A stretch of 64,000 nucleotides of DNA. Source: Elmis aenea (taxonomy: Eukaryota > Arthropoda > Insecta > Coleoptera > Elmidae). Positions within the stretch are counted from its first letter, which is position 1, and every line of letters begins with the position of its first letter. A model generated the notes under the pieces. That model worked only from the letters and a program-made list of their open reading frames with translations. It was not told where the DNA came from and made no database searches. Positions 32,291 through 45,900 of this stretch are shown piece after piece. Position numbers and translations under genes: made by a program. The DNA lies in the NCBI GenBank assembly GCA_947652605.1, contig OX393577.1:1550868-1614867 (forward strand), written 5' to 3'.

Positions 32291-35200
32291 TAGGTACATC
32301 GAGACAGTTGTTTTGTGGCAGACCCAAAAACAACAAATCTTAAAAATGAAGACGGACCACTGTCAATTCCCCTTCAATACGTAAACAAGGTTGTTGTGTG
32401 CCAATTCGTGCCCTTCGCCAGACTTCCCTCAAAAAAATGTATAATCAAAAGTGTTTCGCGACCTTCGGGAGGTTGAGAACCATTAATCTAGATTAGTTTT
32501 AATACCATGTCCCTTCATCGCTAAATTTTGTATCATAAATATTTAGCTTCTCTACTTCACAGTAATTATGTTCAGTAAATTATATAGAGAAACTCCGAAA
32601 ACCAAATTTGGTGTTTATTCTTCGATAGTTAAATTTGAACCGAGAGTTACTGTAATATTTATAATTCCAGTTTTCATTAATAAATTAAGCGAATTAAAAT
32701 TACTGATTATATAAATCTGAAGTGATACTTATACGAATTATCTATAAAGTTATGTTAAATTAGTAAATAACTCATATTGTCGAATTTCATTACCAACTAT
32801 TGCTTAAAGTTTACTTTAAAAAAAACTTATTGATAATACCGTAATACAATTATTGTTTTTTATGTTTAAGGGCTTATGGTTTAATACGACGACAATTTTG
32901 TAGGAGTGTGATTAATTACAGTTGTAGCAGTCTAATTATCTAACATCATGTAGATCTAATTTCTAGCCATATAGTATCACTTCAGTTTACATGTGTATGT
33001 TTAAAACATGGCTATTTTAAAATTTAGTTCAAGAAATTTAAAGCTATTTGCTTTAGTTTTAAGAAAATCGAATTTTTGGTCGAAAAAAGTTCAAAAACTG
33101 CACTTTTTACATTTTTCACGAAAAATTAAAAATCGTGTTTAAGACCTAATAATCTGGCCATAAAACGTGTATAAGAATTTGAAGCCATCAAATACTATTA
33201 ATCTTTGCGATTTGCTTTTGTTTTTAATCCTTAACTAAAATCACTAGGTTGAGAAACATTTGAACCCGTGTTTTTAACGAGTAAATGTTGTTTAAATAAA
33301 ACTTTTATTCAGGACTAGTACAAAAATTGATTTAATGCAAATTACAAGAAAACCTTTTTGAATTTTCTCATAACCTGTAACCACTTTGCTCTAATAATTA
33401 AAATTTTTATGTAAATTATTAAATAATTGTACGACATTAAAAATATTTTCAACTACTTAAGAAACTTTGCGAATACCTAATTTATTGTAAAATTTCACAA
33501 AAGTTGTAAAAGTTTTACCTTGCAAAAACTGTTTTTAAACACCCCTCGCTTATATGGATATTATAGTTTAAGATAACCTTCTGGTTTTATAACAGGTTAC
33601 TGGGTCATAGCATAGGGCACTTTACATGTTAATTAATTTAAACACGTCATTTACTGAAATACGTTATCGGTTGATAAAGCACGCAAAATTCTCTCCTATT
33701 TTAAATTCAACATGTCCCAACAAATTCACGTGTTTGATAATTTTTTATTAATATTATTACACACATTTATTGCTGTAAATTTCAAATATTATTAGTGACT
33801 TATTCGTCCATATAGTTTAATTCATTAAAAAACATATTATTGAGAGATAAAATTTGTCTGTTGATTCGAATATTTGCCCAGGGATGGGGTCGGCAGAAAA
33901 ATAAACGAGAAAAAATTTATTTACGAAGTTGAAGAGCAAAAATATTAACTGAGAGCCTTTTTGGTTTCGTATATAAAACACATACATATTGGTATCAGAA
34001 ACCTTATGCAAGGGTCAGTGTGATTATTACCAAATAATTATTATAAGTTCTCGCATGCAAATTGATTTTAATTCATTTTATAAATGTCTAAAGGCCGGCA
34101 ATAACACTTAAATTTTATTGTATGAAGGAAATGTGCTTTATCGTGAATTCAAAATAAAAAACCAATATCTCAACATTACTGCGCTCCGTAAGCAATGTAC
34201 CTATTCCGCTAAATTTATGTAGCATTATTTTGTTAACTGACGGCGCAAATAGACAACTCTTGTAGCAATTAATCAACACCATGTCACATTTTGCAAAGGA
34301 ACAATAAAAAAAAATATCTTTTCAACGACCAGTAAATACTCTACAATTTTTTTAATTTCTGTTCATTTGTTAATAAACTGCAAATTTTAAAGTATTATTA
34401 AAAAATATTGGTACATATGTTATTATGAAAACATCGCTGCCTGCCCTCTTAGTAGATAAAATTTACAAATTCTTTTAATTGCGGCGTACGACTTTATACA
34501 CTCCCTTGTTTGTTTAAGTCACAATAAAAACTGTTTGAGTTGTGTAAAGCCATAGTCTATATCTACTTATAACCCGTATAAAACTGATAATGTTTGTTTA
34601 TTATCGCTAATTAATACAGTACAGTTCTTTCGTCTTGTTAGTCTAGTAGTCCAGCAGATAAGACCATTTGTAGAACATCATTCTTCATGAGGGCTTCTAC
34701 ATAACAAATGTCTTCGTTATAATTTGGTTGGTATCTACTCCTTGCTAACAAGATCTCATTTTGTTGATTGTGTATGATTGGTTAAGATTGCTTGACTGTA
34801 AAATTGCCTATTACACTGGGGTTATGGTATTATTATATAATAAGGTAAACAAATATTTAATTGTTTTGGTATTCATCTATTTCATTTACGACCCTAGAAT
34901 TCTATTTACATTAAAGTCGCCAGTCTCAAGTCTTATTTAACAAGACTGTGCGGTAAATATGAAACGAAATGTGGCGATAAAAATAATTTTTACGAATAGC
35001 CACATACACAATTTGCATTAATTAAAACTATTTTTTTTTAAAGACTACTCAACGAGTTTTGGTTCAGGGCACATTTAGACGAAGGCGCAGCATTAAATTT
35101 TTGTGGAAATGATCTAGGATGTATACCAAGTTCACCATATTTTCTTTTGAATATTTCTTAATGTCCATAACTTCGAGAGATTAACACTGAAAAACAAAAT

Positions 35201-36741
35201 AAGTTACAATTAACGACAACACGAATAGGCAATTAATTTGTTTTGTTTGGCAAATTCGACTGTTTTGTAATTTATTTCAATGCATACTTTTTTATTCTAA
35301 CAACATTTGTATTTAAAAAAAAACAAAGATCTTGTGTTTTAATTAAAAAGTCAACAGTCGCTATAAGAGTATTGTCGAAAAAAAGTTTGCTCTGGCATAC
35401 TTAAATTGTAGGATATTAATATTTCGTTTAAGTCCCCGGTTAAATTTAGATACGCAAAACCTTTAATAGTTTTAAAAGATAGCTTAATGGGGATTTAAAA
35501 AAATAAAAAATATAGAGGAGGGAATGCTGGACTTAATACTTAAAAAAATTACGTATTGGTGCCATAACGAAAATACTCTTTTTAGTTGAGAATAATTAAG
35601 GTGTTGCAGTTAATAAAGATCTACCAATGACTTTGCTTTTTTTTCAAGAATTTTAAACAGTAGTCAAAATGTTTTTGGGGTGCTATAAGAGGCACTTCAA
35701 CTATGTTAAATATTTTTTGATTTGACAAAGCAAAACAAACTCACTCGAAAACATGCTAAGAAATATTTTACTTTTAATAGTAACATCTTCGTTGTTAAGA
35801 CTTTCAGATATTTTAACACTCTAGTTTTCGTATAGCAAGATCTAGATCAAAACAAAAAAGCACAAGGTACAAAACTAGCTACTTACAAAGAGATAAAAAA
35901 AAAAATTCAAACCAGTACTGGACGTAACAATAACACAAGCTTCCTATTTTTTATGACATTTTAATTAAGAAAGACTAGTAAACTAAAAACTAGTAAACTA
36001 AACTCAAAAAGTAAAATGTAATAGTTGTAAAACATGTATTATAAACTTCAAACATACTTAACCAACTAACATAACTGACCAAACCTTACACAAACAGCAA
36101 AATGTAACAAAAATAGCCTCGAAAACAGCCATACATTATTATTAAATGATTCTAAATCGAAGACTAGTAGTCATACTTTCGTGCTACAATTATTGCTTTC
36201 ATTGTACATCACTAAAATTTTAAAAAGTAATAACAAGAGATGCCAACTGAAACCTGTTTACCTATAAGGTAGGTAATTCTTGCTGATTAATGTTATTGTG
36301 CTATAAAGGTATTCCCAAACCTTGAGCATATGAAAAGCACGTGCATATTGTCTTATATTATACGTAAATAATTAATATTAACTGGAGAAAAAAAAGGGAA
36401 AATGTTTGTGGCGACAACATACCATAACAGATCATTTCGCAATCTGTTATGTCCGCGTTAAAAAGCTGAAAGAGCCAAATTAAAACATTCCTTACTAGAT
36501 GTTTTTGCATTAACACGTACATAAAACACTTTTAGTACTTATATAACTGTTATTATCATTTTATTAAACAATAACAAAGCAAAGTCAAAGTACTTTATTT
36601 ATATTTACAAATCAATTATCAGTACTGCTATCGATAAGCGGTTTATAATTTTACATTGATAAAATGGACTTGCGAAGGACCAAAAATTGCAAAACCTTTA
36701 ATTTTGTTAAATAAATACAGTTTCGTTTTTTTTTTTTTAAG
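32291..36741. other. Upstream of axotactin-like coding region, non-coding
   Basis: More than 4 kb with no exon that I can support, apart from a repeat at 33040-33185. It may be 5' intron or regulatory sequence of the axotactin-like gene. It ends at the acceptor TTTTTTTTTTTTAAG (36741). Confidence 0.4.
33040..33185. repeat. Dispersed repeat family A, copy 2
   Basis: GCTATTTGCTTTAGTTTTAA, GAAAATCGAATTTTTGGTCG and CGAAAAATTAAAAATCGTGT in the same order as at 21985-22165, ending with CGTGTATAAGAA. Confidence 0.6.
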
Positions 36742-36745
36742 GAAC

Positions 36746-36995
36746 ATGTGGGCGGTGTTCCCCTGGCTAACGGCGCTGTTTGCCACCGCGGTAGCACTTC
36801 ACGAAGCCCAGGAAGGAGGACAACCATGTACAGGACCAGCAGATAAAGGACCATGCACTAGATCAATATACAAATGGGCCTACGATCCTAGCGGAAAGAC
36901 ATGCTATAAGTTTGTTTGGGGAGGCTGTGGCGGAAACGAGAATAATCGGTTTGATACGGAACCCATCTGCTTGCGATTCTGTGCTGGTCCCAGTT
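36746..36995 (+). other. Axotactin-like first coding exon: signal peptide and Kunitz domain
   Basis: The start ATG follows an acceptor by four bases. MWAVFPWLTALFATAVA is a clear signal peptide. The Kunitz domain has six Cys in the standard order, with GPCTRSIYKWAYD and GGCGGNENNRF. In Kunitz inhibitors the residue after the second Cys contacts the protease. Here it is Thr, not Lys or Arg, so trypsin inhibition is unlikely. The exon ends in phase 1 at GTAAGT (36996). Confidence 0.85.
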
Positions 36996-39900
36996 GTAAG
37001 TATGTAATGTTGCAAATCTTTATATTTTGGAATAATAAAGTATTATTTAAACGTTATGGTCATTATATTTCAAAATATCAATAATAGTTTTCATTTTAAT
37101 GAGAAAAAAAATTACCTCTTATTTTAGTATAACATATAAATAACATTTGCTCGCTTAAATTCAGTTTAAAAGGTAATATAACCAATGAAATGTCACTCTT
37201 TAATACTGAATTCATGTATTTTATTTATCATTTTAACACATAATACAATATGTACAAAAAAAGATTGCAAAACAAACTTTAATGCGTTTATTGTTTAACT
37301 TCTAAATAATTTTTCAGTAGATTAATATACCGCATCCAAAGTAGTATTGGACAATATATTTCTCTTCTGTAGGCTTAAATGTTGGACAAAGCAACTCGAA
37401 TTAGTTCAAAATTAGGTGTTCTTGTATCCGTTGTAGGACTATATACAAGGTGTCCCAAATTCGAGTAAATGTATGGGGATCTCGCTTATCTTAAGAGCTA
37501 CGAGGTCGGTTGAATTAGGGCAAAGTTGAGAAATTAGATACTCATCAAATATCTGCAAAGAACATTTTCATAGCTGTCCTAGTTCAAAAGTTATTCAAGA
37601 AAATTGAAAAAATGGATTTTCGGTTTTTTGCCCTATTTCCTACATTTTTTCAAGAAATCGACAATCTGGAAGCACTTCTCCATGGCAGCTTCTTACGATT
37701 TATATTTTGAGATAAAATTTCCAAAAACGTTTCGTCTCTTCTGAAACGTCATCAACTTCATTTTTTTTAAATACAGCGATTTTTTTTAAATCAGAGTCGT
37801 ATAGCATTTTGTCTTCTGATTTCAATGATACTTAATATATAAAATGATATTTTACCACAAAAATTAAACTATATTATTTAAATATTTGAAATAAGAAAAC
37901 CTGTTCAAAAAAGGTACTTGTTAAATTTCAAATATTTGTAAAGAAAAGTGATTTTTTGGTGGTCGTAACTACATGCAAGAAAAGCATTAAAATGATATGA
38001 AAAAAGAATGGACGTATCAGATAGATTTGTGAGAAAATAGCGTGTTAACGCAGCATAACGTAAAACGAACTAAAAGAAAGGAACACAGTTTGCATATTCA
38101 AATTTTCTACTTGTAAAAACGTTAACAATACTTGAAAGTGATAGGACCGGTGTAACATAGGTCGAAAAGGTGTAATCTGTATAGGGTTTTTTATTCACAG
38201 AGCTTGTCTTTCATCCTTAAAAATACTTTTAACCATTTTTGTGAGTTTGATGAGCATTATATAAAAATTGTTTTGCGAACAAAATAAGACGCGGTTTACA
38301 AAACTTTCTTATTACATTCAAGAAATTGAGGGTTTTGTCTACAATAAGACCTTAAGTTTTTGAGAAACTTGAGCCAATTTTATCAATATCACTGAGTAAT
38401 GCAAGTTTATTCGTTTTTTAAACTATTTACATGCAGTGATGTAACACCCAGGCATTTTATACGTGAATGCGAAAACCTTGTGCAAATAACTGTAGTGAAC
38501 CAAGCTTTTTCAATTGAAGATGTAATTACTTCTTCTAATTTTAGCATGTTTCAATTATAAAGACAAAAAATCTGTGTAATTGGCGCTGATTACCTAGTTA
38601 TTAAAATGTAATTATTACTGGTTTTAACAAAAAATAAACACTAGCAAATTGCTAAATTTATATATGTATTGCTAAGTAGTTTAATTGTGTGCTAATCGAT
38701 CAGGATCTTTAGCTAAACATGAAGTATGTAACGAAAAAGAAATCTGCATTTGTTTATTCGTATCCATAATTTCATGTGCTAAAAAAAAATTATTACAGAT
38801 GCGTTTACCGAAGACATAACACCTATCCCAAAATTAGAACGAGGTCCGCGCCTTACCTTTCAAGAAACTGGACATGAAACCACCTTCATGTTCGCCCAGT
38901 CCAATACATTTATACAAATTGATGGGGACGTAATTCAAACTTTTCAGCTTAGGTACTCAAAAAAAAAAATAGTTCTCTTATTTGTGTTTCCTAATTAATC
39001 TACGTTATTTCTCAGATTATGTCGACAGATCTCGTTCCGTTTTCGAACCCGGCTACCCCATGGTTTATTAGTGTATCACAATGTTAAAGTTCCACCAGGA
39101 ATAGCCTTACAACCATATGCTCTCTATATTATAGTTCAGCAGGGCCAGTTAAAAGTTGTACATGTTTATGGAAAACATTCAACAGCTCTTACTGTTGGAC
39201 GAGCACTAAACAGGGATAAATGGCATTCTGTTACGGTGAGTACTTACTTGACAAATTATAAGGCATACAAATATGTTTATATTTATAGCCAAATTATTAG
39301 CCCTTAAATTCGATTTTTTATTTTTCATGAAAAATGAGAAAAGTACAGAGGCTTTGCACTTTTTTCAACCCAAAAATCGATTATCTTAAAACTAAAGCAA
39401 ATAGCTTCAAATTTCTTGTACACGTTGTTTATGGCCAAATTAAGGTTTATTAGAAAAGTGCAAAGGTTTCAACAGAAATTTATTTTGCAATATCCATGAT
39501 TATGCGCCAACCTTTAACTTCAAGACCGGCCCTCGTAGGTTATTATAACTGCTTGAAGTGAAATAAAACTTGCCCACTGGCTTTTAATGCAAATTTTGAA
39601 ATATTTCGCTGTAGATGTCGCCAGCTATTGGGTTAACAGTCGATTGAGTATATTTTCGCAAATTTTTGGGTGGGATGGCGCTTAAATTCTTGTCAAGCAA
39701 AAAATAGGGCCTAGTCGGATAAGTGGAAGAAAATTTTGGCTAAAGCATTTTGGAACCGAAGCAAAACAATCTTAAATTTTGTTTAAACAAACACTATTCT
39801 CTTCTACACTATTATTTTAGTGTAATTAATTATTTTCGCAACTTTTTCATAATTAATATCGTTTATTTTATTACGAAACAAAATGCAAAATGTTTTAAAA

Positions 39901-42900
39901 ATGTTGAATCAAAACTTTTTTCCATTTTATTCTGAAGTTTCGTGGTTTCCTACTTGGACTTTGGCCCATATGGTTTGTTCGGGATTTGGCCAAAAATTTA
40001 CGAAATTGATACTTAATGACACTCCATCCGTTAGCTGGCGACATCTAGGACAAAATCTGTGGCGATTTGCACTAAATTAAATTAAAATGCATTTAGAGAT
40101 CACATACAGGATGCGAACATTAAGTAAAGTCTTCTTATTTCGATACAGCAATTGCCTAATATCTAAAATAATGTTGAATAAAACTCTGATTAGCGGCATA
40201 ATAGGAGAAAGAGTGTGTCTGTAAAATCCAAATGTTCATCAAATTAAACCGCCCGTAAAACAGCGTCCACATTAAACGAAAAGTCCCTTAAATAACGATT
40301 TATATATTTTTGAGCCACAAATTAATTTGTTTGGCGTGGTTTCTTTAATTTAATACCGACTTGGCCGGTGAAATACACTTATAATTTGAAGAAGTAACCA
40401 CCCAGGACCATTAAACATTTAATCAATCGCTGAATTGTTAGTGAATATGCATTTCTCATAAGATGACGACGTGTGTCGCTCAGTATTAAGACGAGACCTG
40501 GGAATGCAACGCGGTTCAGTCAAATTTATTGCTTGTACTCTCGTTAATGACAAAAAGAGCATGTCACGATCTTCTTCAACGTGCTGCTGCTGACCCAAAT
40601 TTTACTTCTTCCATCTTTTCTGGTGACGAATCGTACGTGTATAACTGCCATGATCATGATTCAGAAACAAAGAGCATGCTTTTCAGCGACTAACGAACTG
40701 TATGCCTACAAAAATAATCTCAGAAGTTGTAGAAGTATTAGAATCAGTGTACGTAGAGTCATGGATTATACCAACAAAAAAATGCATTTGGTTATCGCTA
40801 AACTTTATTTTTTTATTTTATTTAGCCCTTAGTCCTTCTTCTTCATAATGTAAATACATATAATATTTTAATCATACATTTTTGGTAACAACACGTATGT
40901 TGCGTATTATACTGGCTCATGTTTTAAAATAAATTTAACTGTAATCTTATGAGTCTTTTTTATCAAATTATATAGGTAAGAATTGATGTCCATGGAGCTC
41001 GATTAACGGCAACTGTCGACGGACTCAAAGAAGAAACAGATCTCAAAGGACTTGATAAAGATAACAGTTATGGAGTGTCCGCGAATTTGACATCAGTGGT
41101 CTTAATAGGAGGTACATTTAACGTTTTAATACACTTCCATGGTATTTATTAATGCTTAGTTTATAAATAATTTTATTTCTGCAGTGATTTAGTTAGTTTG
41201 AAATTCAGATTACTAACAAAACAGTATTTGGAATACCATAGAATCTCTGTAATTTGAAATTTTCAAAAGTTAATTTGATATTGTCGTTGTTTTTCATAAC
41301 ATTGAAACCGTACCCACTGTATACATTTTTACTTGTTTGTACATGCAGGGTTCTCGTTTTCTGAGAGCCACTATGGGGATCTCGTAAACGGTTACGACTT
41401 CGGTTAAATTAGGGCAAAGTTGTATATTCAGGTGCTTAATAATTTGACGCAAACAGAACTTATCTATCCTTTTTAGTTTCTGAGATATAGGGAAAAAAGT
41501 AAAAAAGTGTTTTTTTTTTGCCCGTAACTTTTTCATTTGATGTCGAATTTAATTTCTGTTAAAACTTTTTCATAGCCACTTTTTGCAAGGGATCCAAACC
41601 CCCAGTTATATTTTCCATGCGACGTTTCGCTTTTTTTAAACCATCATCAGGTCAATTTTTTCTTATGGTCGCTATATCTGATTGTAACACCAATCTGTAG
41701 AGCATTTTATTCTGACAATGTATAACACTTAGCACACAATTTTGAAAATTAACTCTTTCTGTCTTTGAAACTCTAATTAGGATGAATTTCAATAGATAGA
41801 TATTCAAATTATACAATTTTACTGCATCATTTTTTTACATAAATAAATTTGTTGATTGTGTATTATAGGACTCAGCTCAGAAGAACGGCTGCATGGTGTA
41901 AAATACATAATTGAATCATTTGTTGGATGTATAAAAGATGTGGTACTTAGTGCTGGCAAATCAGCTTCAGATCTACTGCCTATCCAATCACTAATAGCAA
42001 CTAAGCACGAAAATGTGCAAGAGGGCTGTACACCAAAATGTGACACCTCTGAAAATCTCTGTTTTCAAGGATCTAGCTGCATCAATCATTACAATAGCCT
42101 TACTTGCGATTGTTTCGGAACGAATTATGAAGGAGAATACTGTGATACTTACGGTAGGTAACTTATTTTAATTTTGTAAGAATTAAAAACTTCTTTTTTA
42201 ATGGAAATTATGAGTTTTCTTGTAATTTAATGTTAGTTTAATGAGCTACAGAATCATATTTTAATTTCAGCTGCCACTGTTTTGACTCTCAGAGGATCTT
42301 CATATGTTTCATACAGGGTGTACGACTGGAAGGACCGTGTTCACTCAAGTGTAAATAGGTTTTCCATGCTTTTTAAAACAAATTTTGACGATTCCGCGTT
42401 ATTCTATGCAAGTGGAGGTGATCAAGGCATAGATCATTATATCGCAGCTTCAATACATAATAATTCTGTGTATATTAACATGGACTTTGGCGACGAAACA
42501 TTAAGTGCCGTATTAGGCCACTCTGCGAACTTGAAAGAATGGAATAATTTAACCATATTCCATGAGCATGACCAAGTACATTTATCATTAAACAATGAGA
42601 AAATCACGCTGAATATAACAGGAAATACACTTTTGTACATAGATCCGGAAATTTACATAGCAGGTGGTCCTGAACTGCAAAAAAAAAGAGGATTGCAATC
42701 GGGTAATAATTTTGCCGGTAATCTAAAGTATGTTTTTTACAATGAAATATCGATATTGTACGAACTTAAGAAGATGAATCCGAAAGTTCACTACATTGGC
42801 ATACTTCGTCCAGAATTTTACGAAGCTGATGTTGAAGTTATACCCATAACATACCCATTCATATCTTCACATATCTGGTGGCCCAATAATGAGACTGATA

Positions 42901-45900
42901 TTTTATCAATAACATTCGACTTCAAAAGCAGTAGCAATTTAAGTGTACTAGCATCTAGTGACACAAAGACTGGCCTATACTGGGAAGTGCGTGTGGTTAA
43001 CGATGAGGTACGGTTCGAACTCACAGACACCAACAAAAATTCAACGTATTTAATCAGCGTGAAGAAACTTCGAGGGATATGGCACGCTTTAAATTTCAAA
43101 TATGACCACGGTGAAGTGCTGTTATCGGTCGATAATCGTGAAAAACAAGAAGTTGTTGGGGACTTGAAATTCTCAGTGGGTGATAAAATAAAACTGGGCA
43201 GTGGTTCTAGAAATAACGCTGGTCTGGTTGGCTGTATGAGAGATGTTGTTATTAACGGTGCACGTCTAGAACCCAGGGCTGTGCTTCAAACTGAAAGAGT
43301 TGTTGGTGAAGTGACACTAGATGATTGCCAATTTGTAGATCCATGCAAAAGACCCAACACATGTGAGCATGGAGGAAAATGTTCTGTGAAAGAGGATCGA
43401 CTTATTTGTGATTGTACCAATACCGGTTACATTGGAAAAAATTGCCATTTTGCCAAATACAGAAAGACGTGTGAAGAATTAGCTCTTTTGGGTATGCAAG
43501 ATGTTTCAAATTTGGGCCTAAACATGGAGATCACGCTTATCTTTAAAGTTATTAGGTCGCTTAGGTTGGGGCAAAATTGTATAATTTTGGGCTGAACTCA
43601 AATTTGAAAATAAAATTGCCATGGCTCGTTTTGTTCAGAAATAATTCAGAAAAAACCGGAAAAGTTGATTTTTTTGATTTTTTTCCCCCTTAGATTCATT
43701 GAAAAACTAAAACTCCTTTATATGCCCTATTTACACATCTAGTTAGATTTTGTATCTATGCTGTATCATCAACTTTAACATTTCTTGTAAGTGCCATCCT
43801 TGAGTCTTACATAAATAGGTAAAACAAACTTTCTGATATAGCCAAAAATGTATTAACAACCTATCTATGTAAATAACACATTATTGGTGCAATTTGAAAA
43901 ATAAACAAAAAACCAAAAGTAACGCTTCCCATAAAATCAACTTTGCCATGAAAACAAAATCTATTTTAAATGTAAAACAAAATATTAAAATCTCAAGTAT
44001 TGGACAGGGTGGTACAAATTCGGTGGGATTACATTGGTATCTCGTTTAATAGTCAAGATAGAGAAACGGTTAAATTACCAAAAATGTGCAATGTTTTGGA
44101 ACAAACTCAGAACCTTTTTCAAAAATATTCTATCATTTCCGGGTTTGAGTTATTAGCAAAAAACAGTTTTTCGCTAATAAACTCAAAAACCGGAAATTAT
44201 AGAATATTTTTGAAAAAGGTTCTGAGTTTGTCTCGAAAAACTGCACATTTTTGGTAATTTAACCGTTTCTCTATCTTGACTATTAAGCGAGAGAGACCCA
44301 TTTAATCCCATGGAATTTGAAATATAAAATAATCACTTGCCTCTTCAAAATATTTTTTATTATGTAAAAATTCCATCTAACACATTTTTTTTTTAAATTA
44401 AAGAAATAACGCAAAAAACAAATCAATCAATCAAACTAAAAGGACCGTGTTTTTTTTTCAGATTTATATTTAGGATTAAGTTTTGCCCCAAGTGAAGCAA
44501 GATATCAATGTTAAGCCTCCAATTTGAGACACCCTTTTAAATCAATAATCTTGTTCATTATTACCACTAATATTTATTAATTGATTGTTAGGCTACACAA
44601 AACCTGACGTTTATCTAATTGATATCGATGGAAATGGAATATTCCCACCTGCCCATGTGCGATGTGAATTTCAAAGTGTAGAAGATTCCACCAAAACCAT
44701 TGTAGAACATAATCTACCTAGTCAGATTGATGTGAGGTCTCCTTCAGAAAAAGATTTTAGTTTTAGTATAGAATACAGAGAATTTACAGCTGACATGTTG
44801 CAAGAGCTGGTCTCACATTCACTGAACTGCAGCCAGTACATAAAATATGATTGTTTTAAGGCACCATTAGATTTGCATGCTGCTACGTGGTTCATCAGTT
44901 CTGCCAATGAAACAGTTGATTTTATTGGGGATGTTAAAAGGTATGTTCTGTTGTAAAAAGATACATATTATTTTCGCTAGCAAAATTTTGGGACCCAGAC
45001 TTAAAAGTTTTTGATAAAGAGCTTGATTTTTTTTTGAGAAGGGCCAAAATGTTGGGGAGGGCAAAATATTTTTTGGGGAGGCAAAATTTGAAGTTTCACC
45101 ATTGATTATTGTAACCTGTTTGAAAATTAATAAAATGAAAGTTTTTAATGTTGTATGAATAAATCAATAGAGGGACATGTCCTTGTTCTATTGAACGAAA
45201 ATGTGAGGATCCTACTCAGTGGTGTAATTGTGATGTAGAAGATGACAAATGGAACACTGATGATGGATTTTATACAGTTGGAAGTAGTTTGGGTATTACT
45301 AAAATGGTATTCTTACAACAGGCAAACTTACCTGAAGATGCCTTAGGGCGTATTACACTAGGTCCTCTGGAGTGTGTGGAAACTAGTAAGCATAAATTAT
45401 ATCTACGTATAAACTTTGAGGAGTAATATAATGCAAAATATTACAGATACCCAAAAATATGTTGTTACTTTTACCACTAGTCAGTCTTATATAGAAGTTC
45501 CAGGGTGGCGCAAAGGCGATTTAGCTTTTTCATTCCGCACTACCGGCAAAAAAGCCATCTTATTATATCAACCACCAATCAGACCAAAATATCCTAGCTT
45601 TATGGTTGCACTAACTAGCGGTATGTAATATTTAAAGAAAATAAATTTTTGATCAAATGTTAAGGTCCAAAAATTATTTGCAGATTATCAGTTAACATTC
45701 AATTTCACACTAAACACTGGAGTTTCAAAAGAACTGGTTATAGTATCGAATAGACGATTAAATGGGGGTGAATGGCACAAACTGTGGATTGACTACAATA
45801 AATATCACGTGCGCTTTATGATTAACGAAGATTATCAAATGGTGGACCTTAAACCAGAAGAAGAATTTGGCCCATTCGAAGGTTCTATGTTCATTGGAGG

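Noticed and set aside
34630..34730. Possible microRNA-like hairpin around CATTTGTAGAACATC
   Set aside because: The arms pair for only seven bases and then need a large bulge; no stable stem of microRNA length.
42318..42326. TACAGGGTG inside axotactin exon 42271-43491
   Set aside because: It encodes part of SYRVYDWKDR in frame, with no ATCTCG block or partner end, so it is a chance match.
42437..43099. Minus-strand frames under axotactin exon 42271-43491
   Set aside because: Shadows of a long coding exon with clear laminin-G and EGF sequence on the plus strand.
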